DNA from: Herbiconiux gentiana
Lineage (GTDB): Bacteria > Actinomycetota > Actinomycetes > Actinomycetales > Microbacteriaceae
NCBI RefSeq assembly: GCF_024978135.1
Contig: NZ_JANTEZ010000002.1
Coordinates: 124,001 to 188,000 of the forward strand
Direction: 5' to 3'
Length of the DNA: 64,000 bases
Part shown: positions 29,473 through 39,856 of the stretch, piece by piece
Position numbering within the stretch: position 1 is the first letter of the stretch
Layout of the letters: each line of letters begins with the position of its first letter
Notes under the pieces: model-generated
Databases searched by the model: none
Told to the model about the DNA's origin: nothing
Seen by the model: the letters and a program-made list of their open reading frames with translations, nothing else
Position numbers and translations under genes: made by a program

Positions 29473-30049
29473 CCCCGTCGCCCGCGAGCTCCCGCCCGAA
29501 CACCACGCCGTGCGCGTCCCGCCGCAGCTCGCGGAACCCCACGCGGGGGTAGAACGCCTGCGCACCGGTGTTCGCCGGGTCGACGACGAGGTGCACCCCG
29601 GCCGTGCCCGCGGGCAGCGCCGCCACGAACGCCTCGATCAGCGACCGCCCGGCACCCCGCCCCTGCGCCGCGGGCAGCAGGTCGATGTGCAGGTGCGCCG
29701 GCAGCCGAGCGGCCTCGGGGCTGATCAGGCCGGCGGCGTGCTCCTTCCGCTCGTCGGCGGTCAGGCTCGACGGATGCGCGGCGAACCGCTCGGCGAACCG
29801 TGCCGTGTCGGCCGTCCCGAGCACGTACCCGAGCACATCGCCGTCGAGCTCCGCCAGCACCGCGAGCTCCGGCTCCAGGTCGAGGTAGGGCGCCGCCCAG
29901 CGGTCGGTGAGCACCCTCGGATCGGGATGCAGCGCGGTCGCGTCCCGCCCCGCGTCTCCCGTGCGCACGCAGATGGCGAGCACCGCCGCCCGGTCGCCGG
30001 GTCGGGCCGGGTCGAAGGCACGCAGGGTGAGCGGTGCGGCCTCAGGCAC
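29444..30049 (-). CDS. GNAT family acetyltransferase
   Basis: 201 residues from a GTG that lies inside the end of the upstream menC-like gene (8-bp overlap). The GNAT core is LHIDLLPAAQGRGAGRSLIEAF (motif A with QGRGAG) and VVDPANTGAQAFYPRVGF (motif B). The N-terminal RPGDRAAVLAICVRTGDAG resembles O-GlcNAcase-like GNATs that act on amino sugars or related compounds, but the substrate cannot be fixed. Tight coupling to the enolase-superfamily gene suggests a shared pathway. Confidence 0.88.
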   Translation of the reverse strand: MPEAAPLTLRAFDPARPGDRAAVLAICVRTGDAGRDATALHPDPRVLTDRWAAPYLDLEPELAVLAELDGDVLGYVLGTADTARFAERFAAHPSSLTADERKEHAAGLISPEAARLPAHLHIDLLPAAQGRGAGRSLIEAFVAALPAGTAGVHLVVDPANTGAQAFYPRVGFRELRRDAHGVVFGRELAGDGVRAAAGSGT

Positions 30050-31196
30050 GGGCGAGCAGCTCGGTCGGCCGCGTGCGCCACGCGGCCACCAGTTCCGTGC
30101 GCACCGTGACTCCGCTGCCGGGTCCCGCCGGCACGGCGAGACGCCCGTCGACGAGCACGAACGACTCGGTGAGGTCTTCGGCGAAGTAGCGGTCGGACGC
30201 GGAGGTGTCGCCCGGCAGCGTGAAGCCGGGCAGGGCGGCGAGAGCCACGTTCGCGGCCCGGCCGAGGCCGGTCTCGAGCATCCCCCCGCACCAGACGGGG
30301 ACGTCTCGCTCGAGACAGGCGTCGTGGATGCGGATGGCCTCGAGGTACCCGCCGACCCGACCCGCCTTGATGTTGACGATGGAGGTGGCGTCTCGCTCGA
30401 TGGCGTCGATCGCCACCGCGGTGGAGGTGATCGACTCGTCGAGGCAGACCGGGGTGTCTATGGCCTGGGCGAGGGTCACGTGCGCCGCGATGTCCTCCTC
30501 GACGAAGGGCTGCTCGATCAGCAGCAGCCCGAAGTCGTCGAGCCCGCGCAGGTGGTCGATGTCGGCCACGGTGTAGGCGGTGTTGGCGTCGACCTGCAGC
30601 AGCGCATCCGGCCCCAGCATCGAGCGCACGGCGGCGACCGGTTCGAGGTCCCAGCCCGGCTTGATCTTGAGCTTGATGCGGCGGTAGCCGGCCTCGGCGT
30701 ATTCGGTGACCTCGTCGAGCAGGGCCTCGATCGACGGGGCGATGCCCACCGAGACGCCGCAGTCGACCTCGGGCCGCACCGCTCCGAAGTACTCGCCGAA
30801 GCTGACACCGGCGGCGCGCGTCTGGGCGTCGAGCACCGCGGCCTCGAGGGCGGCCTTCGCCATGCGGTGGCCGACGGTCGCGCCGAGCACACTCGTCACC
30901 TCGGCGGCGCGCACTGTGCGGGCGTCGAGCAGGGCCGGGGCGAGATAGTCGCGGATGACCGCGGCCGCCCCCTCGACGTACTCGCTGGAGTACACCGGGT
31001 CGGCCATGGCGACGCACTCGCCCCAGCCCTCGCCCTGGGCGGTGAGCACCCGCACGAGCAGAACGTCGCGCGCACTCTGGCGGCCGAAGCTCGTCTCGAA
31101 CGGGCGCACGAGCGGCATCGCGATGCGGTGCAGCTCGACGGCCTCGACCTCGACGGGCAGGGCCGAGCCCGGGGTGTGCACCGCGATGCCGGTCAT
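30042..31196 (-). CDS. menC: o-Succinylbenzoate synthase / N-acylamino acid racemase
   Basis: 384 residues of the enolase superfamily. The second-helix lysines are in YRRIKLKIKPG, metal ligands in LLQVDANTAY, LIEQPF and VCLDESI, and the general base lysine in VNIKAGRVGG. The C-terminal CGGMLETGLGRAANVALAALPGFTLPGDTSAS (given here in two parts CGGMLETGLG and FTLPGDTSAS) is typical of the OSBS/NAAAR subgroup. It could make o-succinylbenzoate for menaquinone, or racemise N-acyl amino acids. No other men genes are in the window, and the neighbours are a saccharopine dehydrogenase-like gene and a GNAT, so the racemase role deserves equal weight. Confidence 0.8.
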   Translation of the reverse strand: MTGIAVHTPGSALPVEVEAVELHRIAMPLVRPFETSFGRQSARDVLLVRVLTAQGEGWGECVAMADPVYSSEYVEGAAAVIRDYLAPALLDARTVRAAEVTSVLGATVGHRMAKAALEAAVLDAQTRAAGVSFGEYFGAVRPEVDCGVSVGIAPSIEALLDEVTEYAEAGYRRIKLKIKPGWDLEPVAAVRSMLGPDALLQVDANTAYTVADIDHLRGLDDFGLLLIEQPFVEEDIAAHVTLAQAIDTPVCLDESITSTAVAIDAIERDATSIVNIKAGRVGGYLEAIRIHDACLERDVPVWCGGMLETGLGRAANVALAALPGFTLPGDTSASDRYFAEDLTESFVLVDGRLAVPAGPGSGVTVRTELVAAWRTRPTELLARA

Positions 31197-31226
31197 GGTC
31201 TCGTGCCGCTCCTGCCGACCACTCGC

Positions 31227-32501
31227 CTACGCCAGCCGGTCTTCGAGGCCCCAGGCCTGGCCGTACCCGCCCGCGTCGACCGGCGCGGCCATCAGGTCGA
31301 GGAACGCCTTCGCGTCGAACGCCTCGGGGCCGAGCACGCCGGTGCCCGCCCAGGTGCCCGTCGAGAGCAGCTCGAGCGCGATCACCGGGTTGAGCGCGGT
31401 CTGCCAGACGACGCACTGGGCCTCGTACTCCGCCATCGTCCACTCGTTGTCGCTGACGTGGTAGAGGTACACCTCGCGCGGCTGGCCGTCGGTGCCGGTG
31501 CCCGTGACCCACAGGCCGGCGCAGGTCTTGCCCGTCATGAACGGGCCGAGGGTCGCCGGGTCGGGCAGCCCGGCCGCGACGACGTCGCGTGGGGCGACCT
31601 CGACGGGGCCGTTCGCCGAGCGCACGCGCACGGGCTGGGTCTTGTCGAGGCCGAGCTGGTGCAGCGTCTTCAGGATGCCGATGAACTCCTCACCGAGCCC
31701 GTACTTGAAGGTCACGCGCTTGGCGTCGACCCAGCGCGGCATCAGCAGCACCTCCTCGTGCTCGACGTTGACGCACTCGACGTCGCCGATGCCCTCGGGG
31801 AAGGTGAAGACCTCCGGCTCCGAGAACGGCGGGGTGGTGAACCAGCCCGTGTCCTTCTCCCAGATCACGGGAGGGTTCAGGCACTCCTCGATCGTCGTCC
31901 AGATCGAGAAGGAGGGGGCGAAGATCTCGTTGCCGTCGCTGTCGCGCACCACGAGGTTGGCGCCGTCGCGGGTGCCCAGCTCGTCGATCTCGCTGAACAG
32001 GTGGTCGGCGGCGTAGCGGGCGAACACGTCGGACAGGCCGGGCTCGACGCCCATCCCGACGAGCGCCAGCCGGCCCGCCTTCTCCCAGTCGGGAGCCTGG
32101 GCGAACTGGTCGTCGCCGAGCTTCACCCCCGTCTCGGAGTAGGGGTTCGTCGGGTGCGGCTCCGACAGGCTCATCGCCATGTCGAGGTAGTCGGCTCCCG
32201 CGGCGAGCGCCCCGGCGAAGATGGTCGGCACGAACTTCGGCTCGACGGCGTTCATCACGTGGGTGGCGCCGTGACGGCGGGCCACCTCGGCGACGTCGTC
32301 GGGGTTCGAGGCGTCGATGCGGTCGGGGGTGAAGCGGGCCGCGACCTCGGAGCCGTGCTTCGCCTCGACCCACGCGACGGTGCGTTCGGCTCGGGCGAGG
32401 TCGTAGTCGGTCACGACGAGGTGATCGTAGAAGCTGCGGCGCGCGGCGATCTTGGCGATCGCGTCACCGACACCGCCCGCGCCGACCAGGAGGATTCTCA
32501 T
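31227..32501 (-). CDS. Saccharopine dehydrogenase family protein
   Basis: 424 residues. The N-terminal NAD(P) site is ILLVGAGGVGDAIA and the catalytic-domain blocks VMNAVEPKFVPTIFAGALAAG and LVGMGVEPGLSDVFARYAAD match saccharopine or carboxynorspermidine dehydrogenase-like proteins. The exact substrate is unknown; such enzymes act on amino acid or polyamine imines. It overlaps the upstream PAP2 gene by 4 bp (ATGA) and precedes menC by 30 bp. Confidence 0.85.
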   Translation of the reverse strand: MRILLVGAGGVGDAIAKIAARRSFYDHLVVTDYDLARAERTVAWVEAKHGSEVAARFTPDRIDASNPDDVAEVARRHGATHVMNAVEPKFVPTIFAGALAAGADYLDMAMSLSEPHPTNPYSETGVKLGDDQFAQAPDWEKAGRLALVGMGVEPGLSDVFARYAADHLFSEIDELGTRDGANLVVRDSDGNEIFAPSFSIWTTIEECLNPPVIWEKDTGWFTTPPFSEPEVFTFPEGIGDVECVNVEHEEVLLMPRWVDAKRVTFKYGLGEEFIGILKTLHQLGLDKTQPVRVRSANGPVEVAPRDVVAAGLPDPATLGPFMTGKTCAGLWVTGTGTDGQPREVYLYHVSDNEWTMAEYEAQCVVWQTALNPVIALELLSTGTWAGTGVLGPEAFDAKAFLDLMAAPVDAGGYGQAWGLEDRLA

Positions 32502-33253
32502 GCCCTGACGTTATCGGTAGGCGAGGCGCTATCGGTAGACGAGGCCGGAGCGGAACGGTTCCAGATCGGCCGATGGTCGCGCACCCGCTCGGCGTAGATC
32601 TTCGACGCGAACGGCGCCCAGACGAGGGCGGCGACTCCCGCTCCGAGCAGCAGGCCGCCGATGGTGTCGGTGAGCCAGTGCGCCCCGAGGTAGGTGCGGC
32701 TCGCCATCATCAGCAGGGTGTACACCGAGCCGGCGACCCAGATCCAGGTGCGGGCGAACACGATGCCGAGCACCACCGCGAGTGTCGCCGCGTTGGCGGA
32801 GTGGCCCGACGGGAAGGAGCCGAAGTCGCTGACGACGAGCATGTCCTCGGGCCGTGGGCGGCCCACGGCGGTCTTCAGCACCTGCACCACCGCGGCGCTC
32901 AGGATGATCGAGATCGTGAAGAACAGCGCGGCCCACGGGCGCCGGAAGATCAGCAGCAGCGCGATGACGACGAGCGGGATGACGACGACCGCCAGGAAGC
33001 CGCCGCCGAGGTAGTTCATCACGAGCGACGGCGCCTCGAGGATCGGCGTGCGGTTCTCGAGGATCTCGTCCATCCATTCCTCGTCGATGCCGAACGGCAG
33101 GCCCTGCTCGCGCACGACGACGATCACGCCGAGGAGCACGGCGAGCAGCAGCGCCACGATCGCCGAGACCACGGGCCACCGCCGGGTCACCTTGTAGGGG
33201 ACGGGAGGCTCCGGCGGGCCGAGCGTGTCGGCGGGCGGCGGCTGTTCAGACAT
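32498..33253 (-). CDS. PAP2 family membrane phosphatase
   Basis: 251 residues from ATG 33253. About five to six membrane segments. The three PAP2 motifs are present: KTAVGRPRP, PSGHS and SRTYLGAHWLTD, with the catalytic His in motif 3 and the helper His in motif 2. It likely removes phosphate from a lipid such as undecaprenyl diphosphate or phosphatidate at the outer membrane face. Cytosolic ends are Pro- and Ser-rich. It lies 14 bp after the MFS gene. Confidence 0.92.
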   Translation of the reverse strand: MSEQPPPADTLGPPEPPVPYKVTRRWPVVSAIVALLLAVLLGVIVVVREQGLPFGIDEEWMDEILENRTPILEAPSLVMNYLGGGFLAVVVIPLVVIALLLIFRRPWAALFFTISIILSAAVVQVLKTAVGRPRPEDMLVVSDFGSFPSGHSANAATLAVVLGIVFARTWIWVAGSVYTLLMMASRTYLGAHWLTDTIGGLLLGAGVAALVWAPFASKIYAERVRDHRPIWNRSAPASSTDSASPTDNVRA

Positions 33254-33267
33254 GCCGTCACCGTACC

Positions 33268-34497
33268 TCAGTGCCCGAGAGCCGGCACCCGCTTCGGCCG
33301 CACCACGAGCCAGAGCGACAGGATGCTCACGACCGCCGTCGCCCCCATCACCGTCGCCATGGGGGTCGCCGAGTCGATGCCCAGCACCCCGACGAGCGGC
33401 GAGACGAGCCCCGCCAGACCGAAGTTGACCGCTCCGAGCAGCGACGCCGCCGTTCCGGCCTCGTGGCCGTGCGCGTTCAGGGCGAGCACCTGCACGCAGG
33501 GGAAGGTCAGCCCGCAGGAGGCGATGAAGAACCACAGCGGCACGAGCGTGCCCCAGAGCCCGAGGTCGAGCGCCGAGAACAGCACGATCAGCCCGGCGCA
33601 GGTGAGGAGCATCACCGTGGAGACCGCGAGGATCCACTGCGGCCCGAACCAGCGGGTCAGCCGCGCGCTCAGCTGCGTGCCGGCGACGATGCCGAGCGAG
33701 TTGACGGCGAACAGGATGCCGAACTGCTGCGCGTCGAAGCCGTAGACCTGCTGGAACAGGAACGAGCTCGCCGAGAGATAGGAGAACAGCCCCGAGAAGG
33801 TCATGCCGCCGATCAGCGCCACGCCCACGAAGACCGGGTCGGTGAGCACGTTGCGATACCGCTGCAGCACGCCCGATCGCCCGGTGCCGCTGCGGCGCTC
33901 CTTCGGCAGGGTCTCCCTGATCCAGAGCGTCACGACGGTCACCACGAGTGCGCCGTAGGCGGCCAGCACCCAGAAGATGCCGCGCCAGTCGACCACGAGC
34001 AGCAGCTGCGAGCCGATCACGGGCGCGATGATGGGCGCGAGCCCCGACACCAGCGCGAGCCGGGAGAGCATCACGACCAGCCGGCGGCCGCCGAACAGGT
34101 CGCGCACCATCGCCATGGCGACCACGCCCCCGGCCGCGGCACCCATGCCCTGGATGACGCGGAACACCCCGAGGCTCACGATCTCGGGCGCGACCGCCGC
34201 ACCGACGCACGCCAGCACGTGCACCGACGAGGCGATGATGATGGGCATCCGTCGCCCGACCCGGTCGCTCAGCGGCCCCACCAGCAGCTGGCCCAGGGCG
34301 AAGCCGAGGGTGGTGCCGGTGAGGGTGAGCTGGATCGCGGCGGCCGGCACCTCGAACTCGGCCTCGAGCACCGGGAAGGCCGGCAGGTAGAGGTCGATGG
34401 TGAACGGGCCGAGCGCCACGAGGGCGCCGAGGATGAGGACGTAGAAGAGGCGCTGCCGGCCGCTCAGCGCGTCGCCCGGGTGGGAGGTCGTCGTCAA
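33268..34497 (-). CDS. Bcr/CflA family MFS drug efflux transporter
   Basis: 409 residues with about twelve membrane segments. The N-terminal LGALVALGPFTIDLYLPAFP is the Bcr/CflA hallmark and GPLSDRVGRRMPI is the MFS motif A between helices 2 and 3. It is a proton-driven exporter of drugs or metabolites. The start overlaps the end of the aldo-keto reductase gene by 4 bp. Confidence 0.92.
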   Translation of the reverse strand: MTTTSHPGDALSGRQRLFYVLILGALVALGPFTIDLYLPAFPVLEAEFEVPAAAIQLTLTGTTLGFALGQLLVGPLSDRVGRRMPIIIASSVHVLACVGAAVAPEIVSLGVFRVIQGMGAAAGGVVAMAMVRDLFGGRRLVVMLSRLALVSGLAPIIAPVIGSQLLLVVDWRGIFWVLAAYGALVVTVVTLWIRETLPKERRSGTGRSGVLQRYRNVLTDPVFVGVALIGGMTFSGLFSYLSASSFLFQQVYGFDAQQFGILFAVNSLGIVAGTQLSARLTRWFGPQWILAVSTVMLLTCAGLIVLFSALDLGLWGTLVPLWFFIASCGLTFPCVQVLALNAHGHEAGTAASLLGAVNFGLAGLVSPLVGVLGIDSATPMATVMGATAVVSILSLWLVVRPKRVPALGH

Positions 34498-35507
34498 CGG
34501 CGCCCCGTGCCGTCGACGGCGAACGGCTCGATGGCGGCGAGCTCGTCGTCGGAGAGCGGCGGGGCGCCCAGGGCGGCGACGTTCTGCTCGAGCTGCGTGA
34601 CGCTCGAGGCGCCGATCAGCGCGCTGGTGACCTGCGGGTGGCGGAGCACCCAGGTCAGGGCGAGCTGCGCGAGGGTCTGGCCGCGGCCCTTCGCGATCTC
34701 GGCGAGCCCGCGGGCGCGCTCGAGGTAGGTCTCGTCGATGCGGTCGGCCGAGAGGAAATTGCTCGTGGCGGCCCGCGAGTCGGCCGGCACGTGGCCGTCG
34801 AGGTAGCGGTCGGTGAGCAGTCCCTGCTGCAGCGGCGAGAAGACGATGCTGCCGGCGCCGACCTCCTCGAGCACTGGCAGCAGGCCGGTCTCGATGTGGC
34901 GGTTGAACATCGAATAGCTCGGCTGGTGGATGGTCAGCGGCACCTTGTGCTCAGCCAGGAGGCGCGCGGCCTCCCTGGTCTGCTCGGGCGAGTAGTTCGA
35001 GACGCCGACGTAGAGCGCCTTGCCCGAGTGCACCGCGGTCGCGAGCGCGCCCATGGTCTCCTCGAGCGGGGTCTCGGGGTCGAAGCGGTGGGAGTAGAAG
35101 ATGTCGACGTAGGGCAGGCCGAGCCGCGTCAGCGACTGGTCGAGCGACGCCAGGAGGTTCTTGCGCGAGCCCCACTCCCCGTAGGGGCCCTCCCACATGT
35201 GGTAGCCGGCCTTCGACGAGATGATCAGCTCGTCACGGTAGGGCGTCAGGTCCTCGGCGAAGACGCGGCCGAAGTTGGTCTCGGCCGATCCGGGGGGCGG
35301 GCCGTAGTTGTTCGCCAGGTCGAAGTGGGTGATGCCGAGGTCGAAGGCGCGGCGGATGATGGCGCGCTGGGTGTCGATCGGGCGCTCGTGACCGAAGTTG
35401 TGCCAGAGGCCGAGCGAGAGCTCGGGAAGCTTCAGGCCGCTCCGGCCCGAGCGCTTGTAGGGCATCCGCTCGTAGCGGTCGGGGGCGGCGAGGTAGGTGT
35501 CGGACAC
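34494..35507 (-). CDS. mgrA: Aldo/keto reductase, L-glyceraldehyde 3-phosphate reductase type
   Basis: 337 residues from a GTG. Catalytic residues of the AKR fold are visible: the Asp/Tyr pair in FDLANNYGPPPGSAE, Lys in ISSKAGYHMW and His in DIFYSHRFDPETP. The stretch SLGLWHNFG and GEWGSRKNL match the YghZ/MgrA subgroup that reduces L-glyceraldehyde 3-phosphate and methylglyoxal. It is the first gene after deoR in this strand and coupled to the MFS gene. Confidence 0.88.
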   Translation of the reverse strand: MSDTYLAAPDRYERMPYKRSGRSGLKLPELSLGLWHNFGHERPIDTQRAIIRRAFDLGITHFDLANNYGPPPGSAETNFGRVFAEDLTPYRDELIISSKAGYHMWEGPYGEWGSRKNLLASLDQSLTRLGLPYVDIFYSHRFDPETPLEETMGALATAVHSGKALYVGVSNYSPEQTREAARLLAEHKVPLTIHQPSYSMFNRHIETGLLPVLEEVGAGSIVFSPLQQGLLTDRYLDGHVPADSRAATSNFLSADRIDETYLERARGLAEIAKGRGQTLAQLALTWVLRHPQVTSALIGASSVTQLEQNVAALGAPPLSDDELAAIEPFAVDGTGRR

Positions 35508-35576
35508 GCGGGACTCGTTTCTCTTCGGTGAGGTGCGGGGGCTATGAGGGGGGCGGTGACGGTGGGGGCGGAGAGG

Positions 35577-36389
35577 TCAGGGTGCGTCGAGCACGTCGAG
35601 CCCGGCAGCGCGCAGCTCGGCGAGCCGCTCGTCGTGGCCGGCCGGGGCGTGGTCTCCGGATGCGGTGACCAGCAGCTCGAACTCCGACAACCCTGCCACG
35701 ATCCCGACGTCGGCCTGGCCGATCTTCGACGGGTCGGCGACCACGACGGCGCGGTCGCTCGCCGCCACCATCGCGCTCTTCAGCTCGGACTCGGGGAGGT
35801 TGACGTTCGTCACCCCGGCCCGCACGTCGACCCCGGTGCAGCCGATGACCGCGAGGTCGGCGTGCAGCCGGCCGAGCAGCGCCGAGGCGTAGGGCGCGAC
35901 GAGGGAGTGCTGGAGCGGCCGGAGCGTTCCCCCGGTGACGACGACGGTGAAGCGCGGGATGGCGTCCTCGAGCGCCAGGGCGATGGAGAGGCCGTTGGTG
36001 ATGATCACCACGTCGTCGAGGTCGTCGCGCTCGAGCAGCGCGTCGGCGACCGCCGCCGTGGTCGTGCCGACGTCGAGCAGCACGCTGCTGCCGCTCTCGA
36101 CGAGCGCTGCGGCCGCGATGCCGATGCGGCGCTTCTCGTCGGCCCAGGTGGCCCTCGCCGACTCGAAGGAGGGCTCGAGCGCGTCGGCGCGGGGGGACAT
36201 GCCGCGCAGGACCGCGCCGCCGTGCACGCGGTCGACCGCACCGTCGCGCTCGAGGGCCGCGAGGTCGCTGCGCACGGTCACCTCGGACACACCCAGCTCG
36301 CGACTCAGCTCGGCGACACGCGCGAAACCGGTCGCCGCGACGAGCTCGAGCACCCGCGCTCGGCGCACCGTCGCCGCGTCATTCCCCAT
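35577..36389 (-). CDS. DeoR family transcriptional regulator
   Basis: 270 residues. The N-terminal winged helix (ELSRELGVSEVTVRSDLAALE) is followed by VDRVHGGAV, the DeoR hallmark, and a phosphosugar-binding domain (LLDVGTTTAAVADAL, LAVIGCTGVDVRAGVTN). It is divergent from galTKE with a 73-bp gap that carries two TTCGAAAC sites, so it most likely represses the gal genes and itself, with a sugar phosphate as inducer (inference). The predicted -10 (TAAGAT) ends six bases before the ATG, suggesting a leaderless transcript. Confidence 0.9.
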   Translation of the reverse strand: MGNDAATVRRARVLELVAATGFARVAELSRELGVSEVTVRSDLAALERDGAVDRVHGGAVLRGMSPRADALEPSFESARATWADEKRRIGIAAAALVESGSSVLLDVGTTTAAVADALLERDDLDDVVIITNGLSIALALEDAIPRFTVVVTGGTLRPLQHSLVAPYASALLGRLHADLAVIGCTGVDVRAGVTNVNLPESELKSAMVAASDRAVVVADPSKIGQADVGIVAGLSEFELLVTASGDHAPAGHDERLAELRAAGLDVLDAP

Positions 36390-36395
36390 GGCTTC

Positions 36396-36456
36396 ATCTT
36401 ACGCATTCGAAACCCGATTGGGCAGGCTTGACTTTCGGGTTCGAAACTGGCGTAAT
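36396..36456. promoter_or_regulatory. Divergent deoR-galT promoter with TTCGAAAC operators
   Basis: For galT: TTGACT (36428-36433), 17-bp spacer, CGTAAT (36451-36456), with the GTG start six bases further. For deoR: TAAGAT on the minus strand (36401-36396) close to its ATG. Two direct copies of TTCGAAAC (36406-36413 and 36440-36447) lie 34 bp apart, one within each promoter, and a near-palindrome joins CGAAACCCGA with TCGGGTTCG. These are candidate DeoR sites. Confidence 0.6.
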
Positions 36457-36462
36457 CGAGGG

Positions 36463-37599
36463 GTGCAGACCCTCAGCAACAGAATCATCAAGCGGGTGCA
36501 CCGTCTCTCCGACGGCCGCGAACTGATCTACTTCGACGACCCCGACACCCGGCTCCCGCCCGAGCGAGCCGACGACGCCCGCCCCGAGGCTCCCCGACCG
36601 CCCGTCGCCCAGATGCGACAGGACCCGCTGACCGGCGAGTGGGTCTCCATCGCGGCCGCCCGGCAGAACCGGGTGATGCTGCCCCCGAAGCACCTCGACC
36701 CGCTCGCCCCGTCGAGCCCCGAGAACCTCACCGAGGTGCCGAGCGACTACGACGTCGCGGTGTTCGAGAACAAGTCGCCGTCGTTCGGCCCCGACGTGGC
36801 TCCCGAGGGCACCGACCCGGCTGTCTCTCTGGCGGAACTGCGCGAGATCGGGCTCGGCCGCACCGCCACCTCGGTCGGCCGCTGCGAGGTCGTCTGCTTC
36901 AGCCCGGCGACGGAGGGGTCGTTCGCCGACCTGTCCGTCACCCGGGCGCGCACGGTGATCGAGGCCTGGGCCGACCGCACGGCCGCCCTCTCGGCCCTGC
37001 CGGGTGTGCAGCAGGTGTTCCCGTTCGAGAACCGCGGCGAGGCCATCGGCGTGACGCTGCACCACCCGCACGGCCAGATCTACTCGTACCCCTACATCAC
37101 CCCGCGCACGCAGAAGCTGATCTCGTCGATCGAGAGCTACGGCCCGACGCTGTTCGCCGACATCCTCGACCTCGAGCGCTCCTCCGACCGCGTGCTGATC
37201 GAGGGCGAGCACGTCACCGCCTTCGTGCCGTTCGCGGCGCGCTGGCCCGTCGAGGTGCACCTGCTGATGAACCGGCACGTGCCCGACTTCGCCGAGACCA
37301 CCCCCGAGGAGCGCGACGAGCTCGCGGTCGTCTACCGCCGCATCCTGCGCGCCATCGACCGCCTCTACGACACGCCCACCCCCTACATCGCCGCGTGGCA
37401 CCAGGCGCCGGTCAACGAGCACCGCGACGACATCCGCCTGATGCTGCAGATCACCTCGCCGCGCCGTGCGGCCGACAAGCTAAAGTTCCTGGCCGGCTCC
37501 GAAGCCGCCATGGGAGCCTTCATCGGTGACGTGCCGCCCGAAACGGCGGCCGGCCTGCTGAAAGACGCGCTCGCCCGCGCAGACAAGGACGACGAATGA
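36463..37599 (+). CDS. galT: Galactose-1-phosphate uridylyltransferase
   Basis: 378 residues from GTG 36463, chosen because it follows directly on the promoter; the upstream open frame is antisense to deoR. It exchanges UDP between UDP-glucose and galactose 1-phosphate. The active site is HHPHGQIYSYP with the UMP-accepting His203, preceded by the RQDPLTGEWVSIAAARQNR block. The conserved VFENKSPSF and late WHQAP motifs are present. It is first in galT-galK-galE with ATGA coupling to galK. The mRNA is probably leaderless. Confidence 0.97.
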   Translation: MQTLSNRIIKRVHRLSDGRELIYFDDPDTRLPPERADDARPEAPRPPVAQMRQDPLTGEWVSIAAARQNRVMLPPKHLDPLAPSSPENLTEVPSDYDVAVFENKSPSFGPDVAPEGTDPAVSLAELREIGLGRTATSVGRCEVVCFSPATEGSFADLSVTRARTVIEAWADRTAALSALPGVQQVFPFENRGEAIGVTLHHPHGQIYSYPYITPRTQKLISSIESYGPTLFADILDLERSSDRVLIEGEHVTAFVPFAARWPVEVHLLMNRHVPDFAETTPEERDELAVVYRRILRAIDRLYDTPTPYIAAWHQAPVNEHRDDIRLMLQITSPRRAADKLKFLAGSEAAMGAFIGDVPPETAAGLLKDALARADKDDE

Positions 37600-38869
37600 C
37601 CGACGGAACCTCCCCCGCCCCCGGCGGGCTCGAGCAGCTCGACTCCGCCGCCGTGCGCGGCTTCGCTGCGGCTTACGGCCAGGCCCCGACCTCGCTCTGG
37701 GCCGCCCCGGGCCGGGTGAACCTGATCGGCGAGCACACCGACTACAACGACGGCTTCGTGCTGCCCTTCGCCATCGACCGCCACACCGTGATGGCGGCGC
37801 GGTTGCGCGACGACCGCACCGTGCGCGTCTCGTCGGCGTTCACCGACGAGGTCGTCTCGATCTCCCTCGACGAGCTCACGGCCGAGGCCGTGTCGGGCTG
37901 GTCGGCCTACCCGCTCGGCGTGATCTGGGCCGCCGGGGTGCAGGGCGCCGACCTCGCCCGGGTGCCCGGGCTCGACCTCTACTTCGTCTCCGACATCCCG
38001 GTCGGCGCCGGCCTGTCCTCGAGTGCCGCGCTCGAGAGCGTGGTCGGCATCGCGATCGACGAGCTCTGGGGCCTCGGCTTCGACCGCCGCACCCTGGCCG
38101 TGATCGGCCGCCGCGCCGAGAACGAGGCCGTCGGCGCGCCCACCGGCATCATGGACCAGTCCGCCGTGCTGCTCGGCCGGCTCGACTCGGCCGTGCTGCT
38201 CGACTGCCGCTCGCTCGAGACCCGCGTCGTGCCGCTCGGCCTCGACGACGAGGAGCTCGTGATCGTCGTCACCGACACCCGCGTCGAGCACGAGCACGCG
38301 ACCGGAGGATACGCCGCCCGCCGCGCCTCCTGCGAGCTCGGCGCGCGCACCCTCGGGGTGACCTCGCTCCGCGACCTCGGCCCCGACGACCTCGGCCGCG
38401 CCGAGGAGCTGCTCGACGACGAGACCTTCCGCCGGGTGCGGCACGTCGTCACCGAGAACGAGCGCGTGCTCGACCTCGTGCGCACGCTCGAGAAGCGCGG
38501 CGCCGGCGCGGTCGGCGCCCAGCTCGACGCCTCGCACACCTCGATGCGCGACGACTTCGAGATCTCGGTGCCCGAGCTCGACCTCTCCGTCGAGGTGGCC
38601 CGCCGCGTCGGCGCCGTCGGCTCCCGGATGACCGGCGGCGGTTTCGGCGGATCGTCCATCGCCCTGATCCACCGCTCGAAGGCCGAGGCGCTCGCCGAGG
38701 CCCAGCGCGCCGCCTTCGCCGAGGCGGGCTACCGCGAACCCGTCGTGTTCACCGTCGTGCCCTCGGAGGGTGCGGTGCGCCGGCCGTTCGGCGGAGCATC
38801 CGTCACCGACCCCGCCATCGCCACCGGCCCCGCCATCGCCACCGACCCCGCCATCGAGAGGATCTCGGA

Positions 38870-38873
<4 letters not shown>
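37596..38873 (+). CDS. galK: Galactokinase with extra repeated C-terminal tail
   Basis: 425 residues. It phosphorylates galactose at C1. The GHMP kinase motifs are GRVNLIGEHTDYNDGF near the N-terminus, PVGAGLSSSAALE for ATP binding, and the C-terminal MTGGGFGGSSIALI. Galactokinases normally end soon after this motif; here about 20 residues follow with DPAIAT/GPAIAT/DPAIER repeats. The gene overlaps galT and galE by 4 bp each. Confidence 0.97.
38809..38862 (+). repeat. Three 18-bp repeats at the end of galK
   Basis: Three in-frame 18-bp units (GACCCCGCCATCGCCACC and variants) encode DPAIAT, GPAIAT and DPAIER just before the galK stop. They are absent from the normal galactokinase fold and look like recent slippage. 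Confidence 0.85.
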
Positions 38874-39832
<959 letters not shown>

Positions 39833-39856
39833 GGCACGGCCTGCCGCTGGCTTCGG

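Noticed and set aside
26142-29552. 1136-codon open frame on the plus strand
   Set aside because: It runs antisense to phosphoketolase and crosses the next gene in another frame. No domain pattern is seen.
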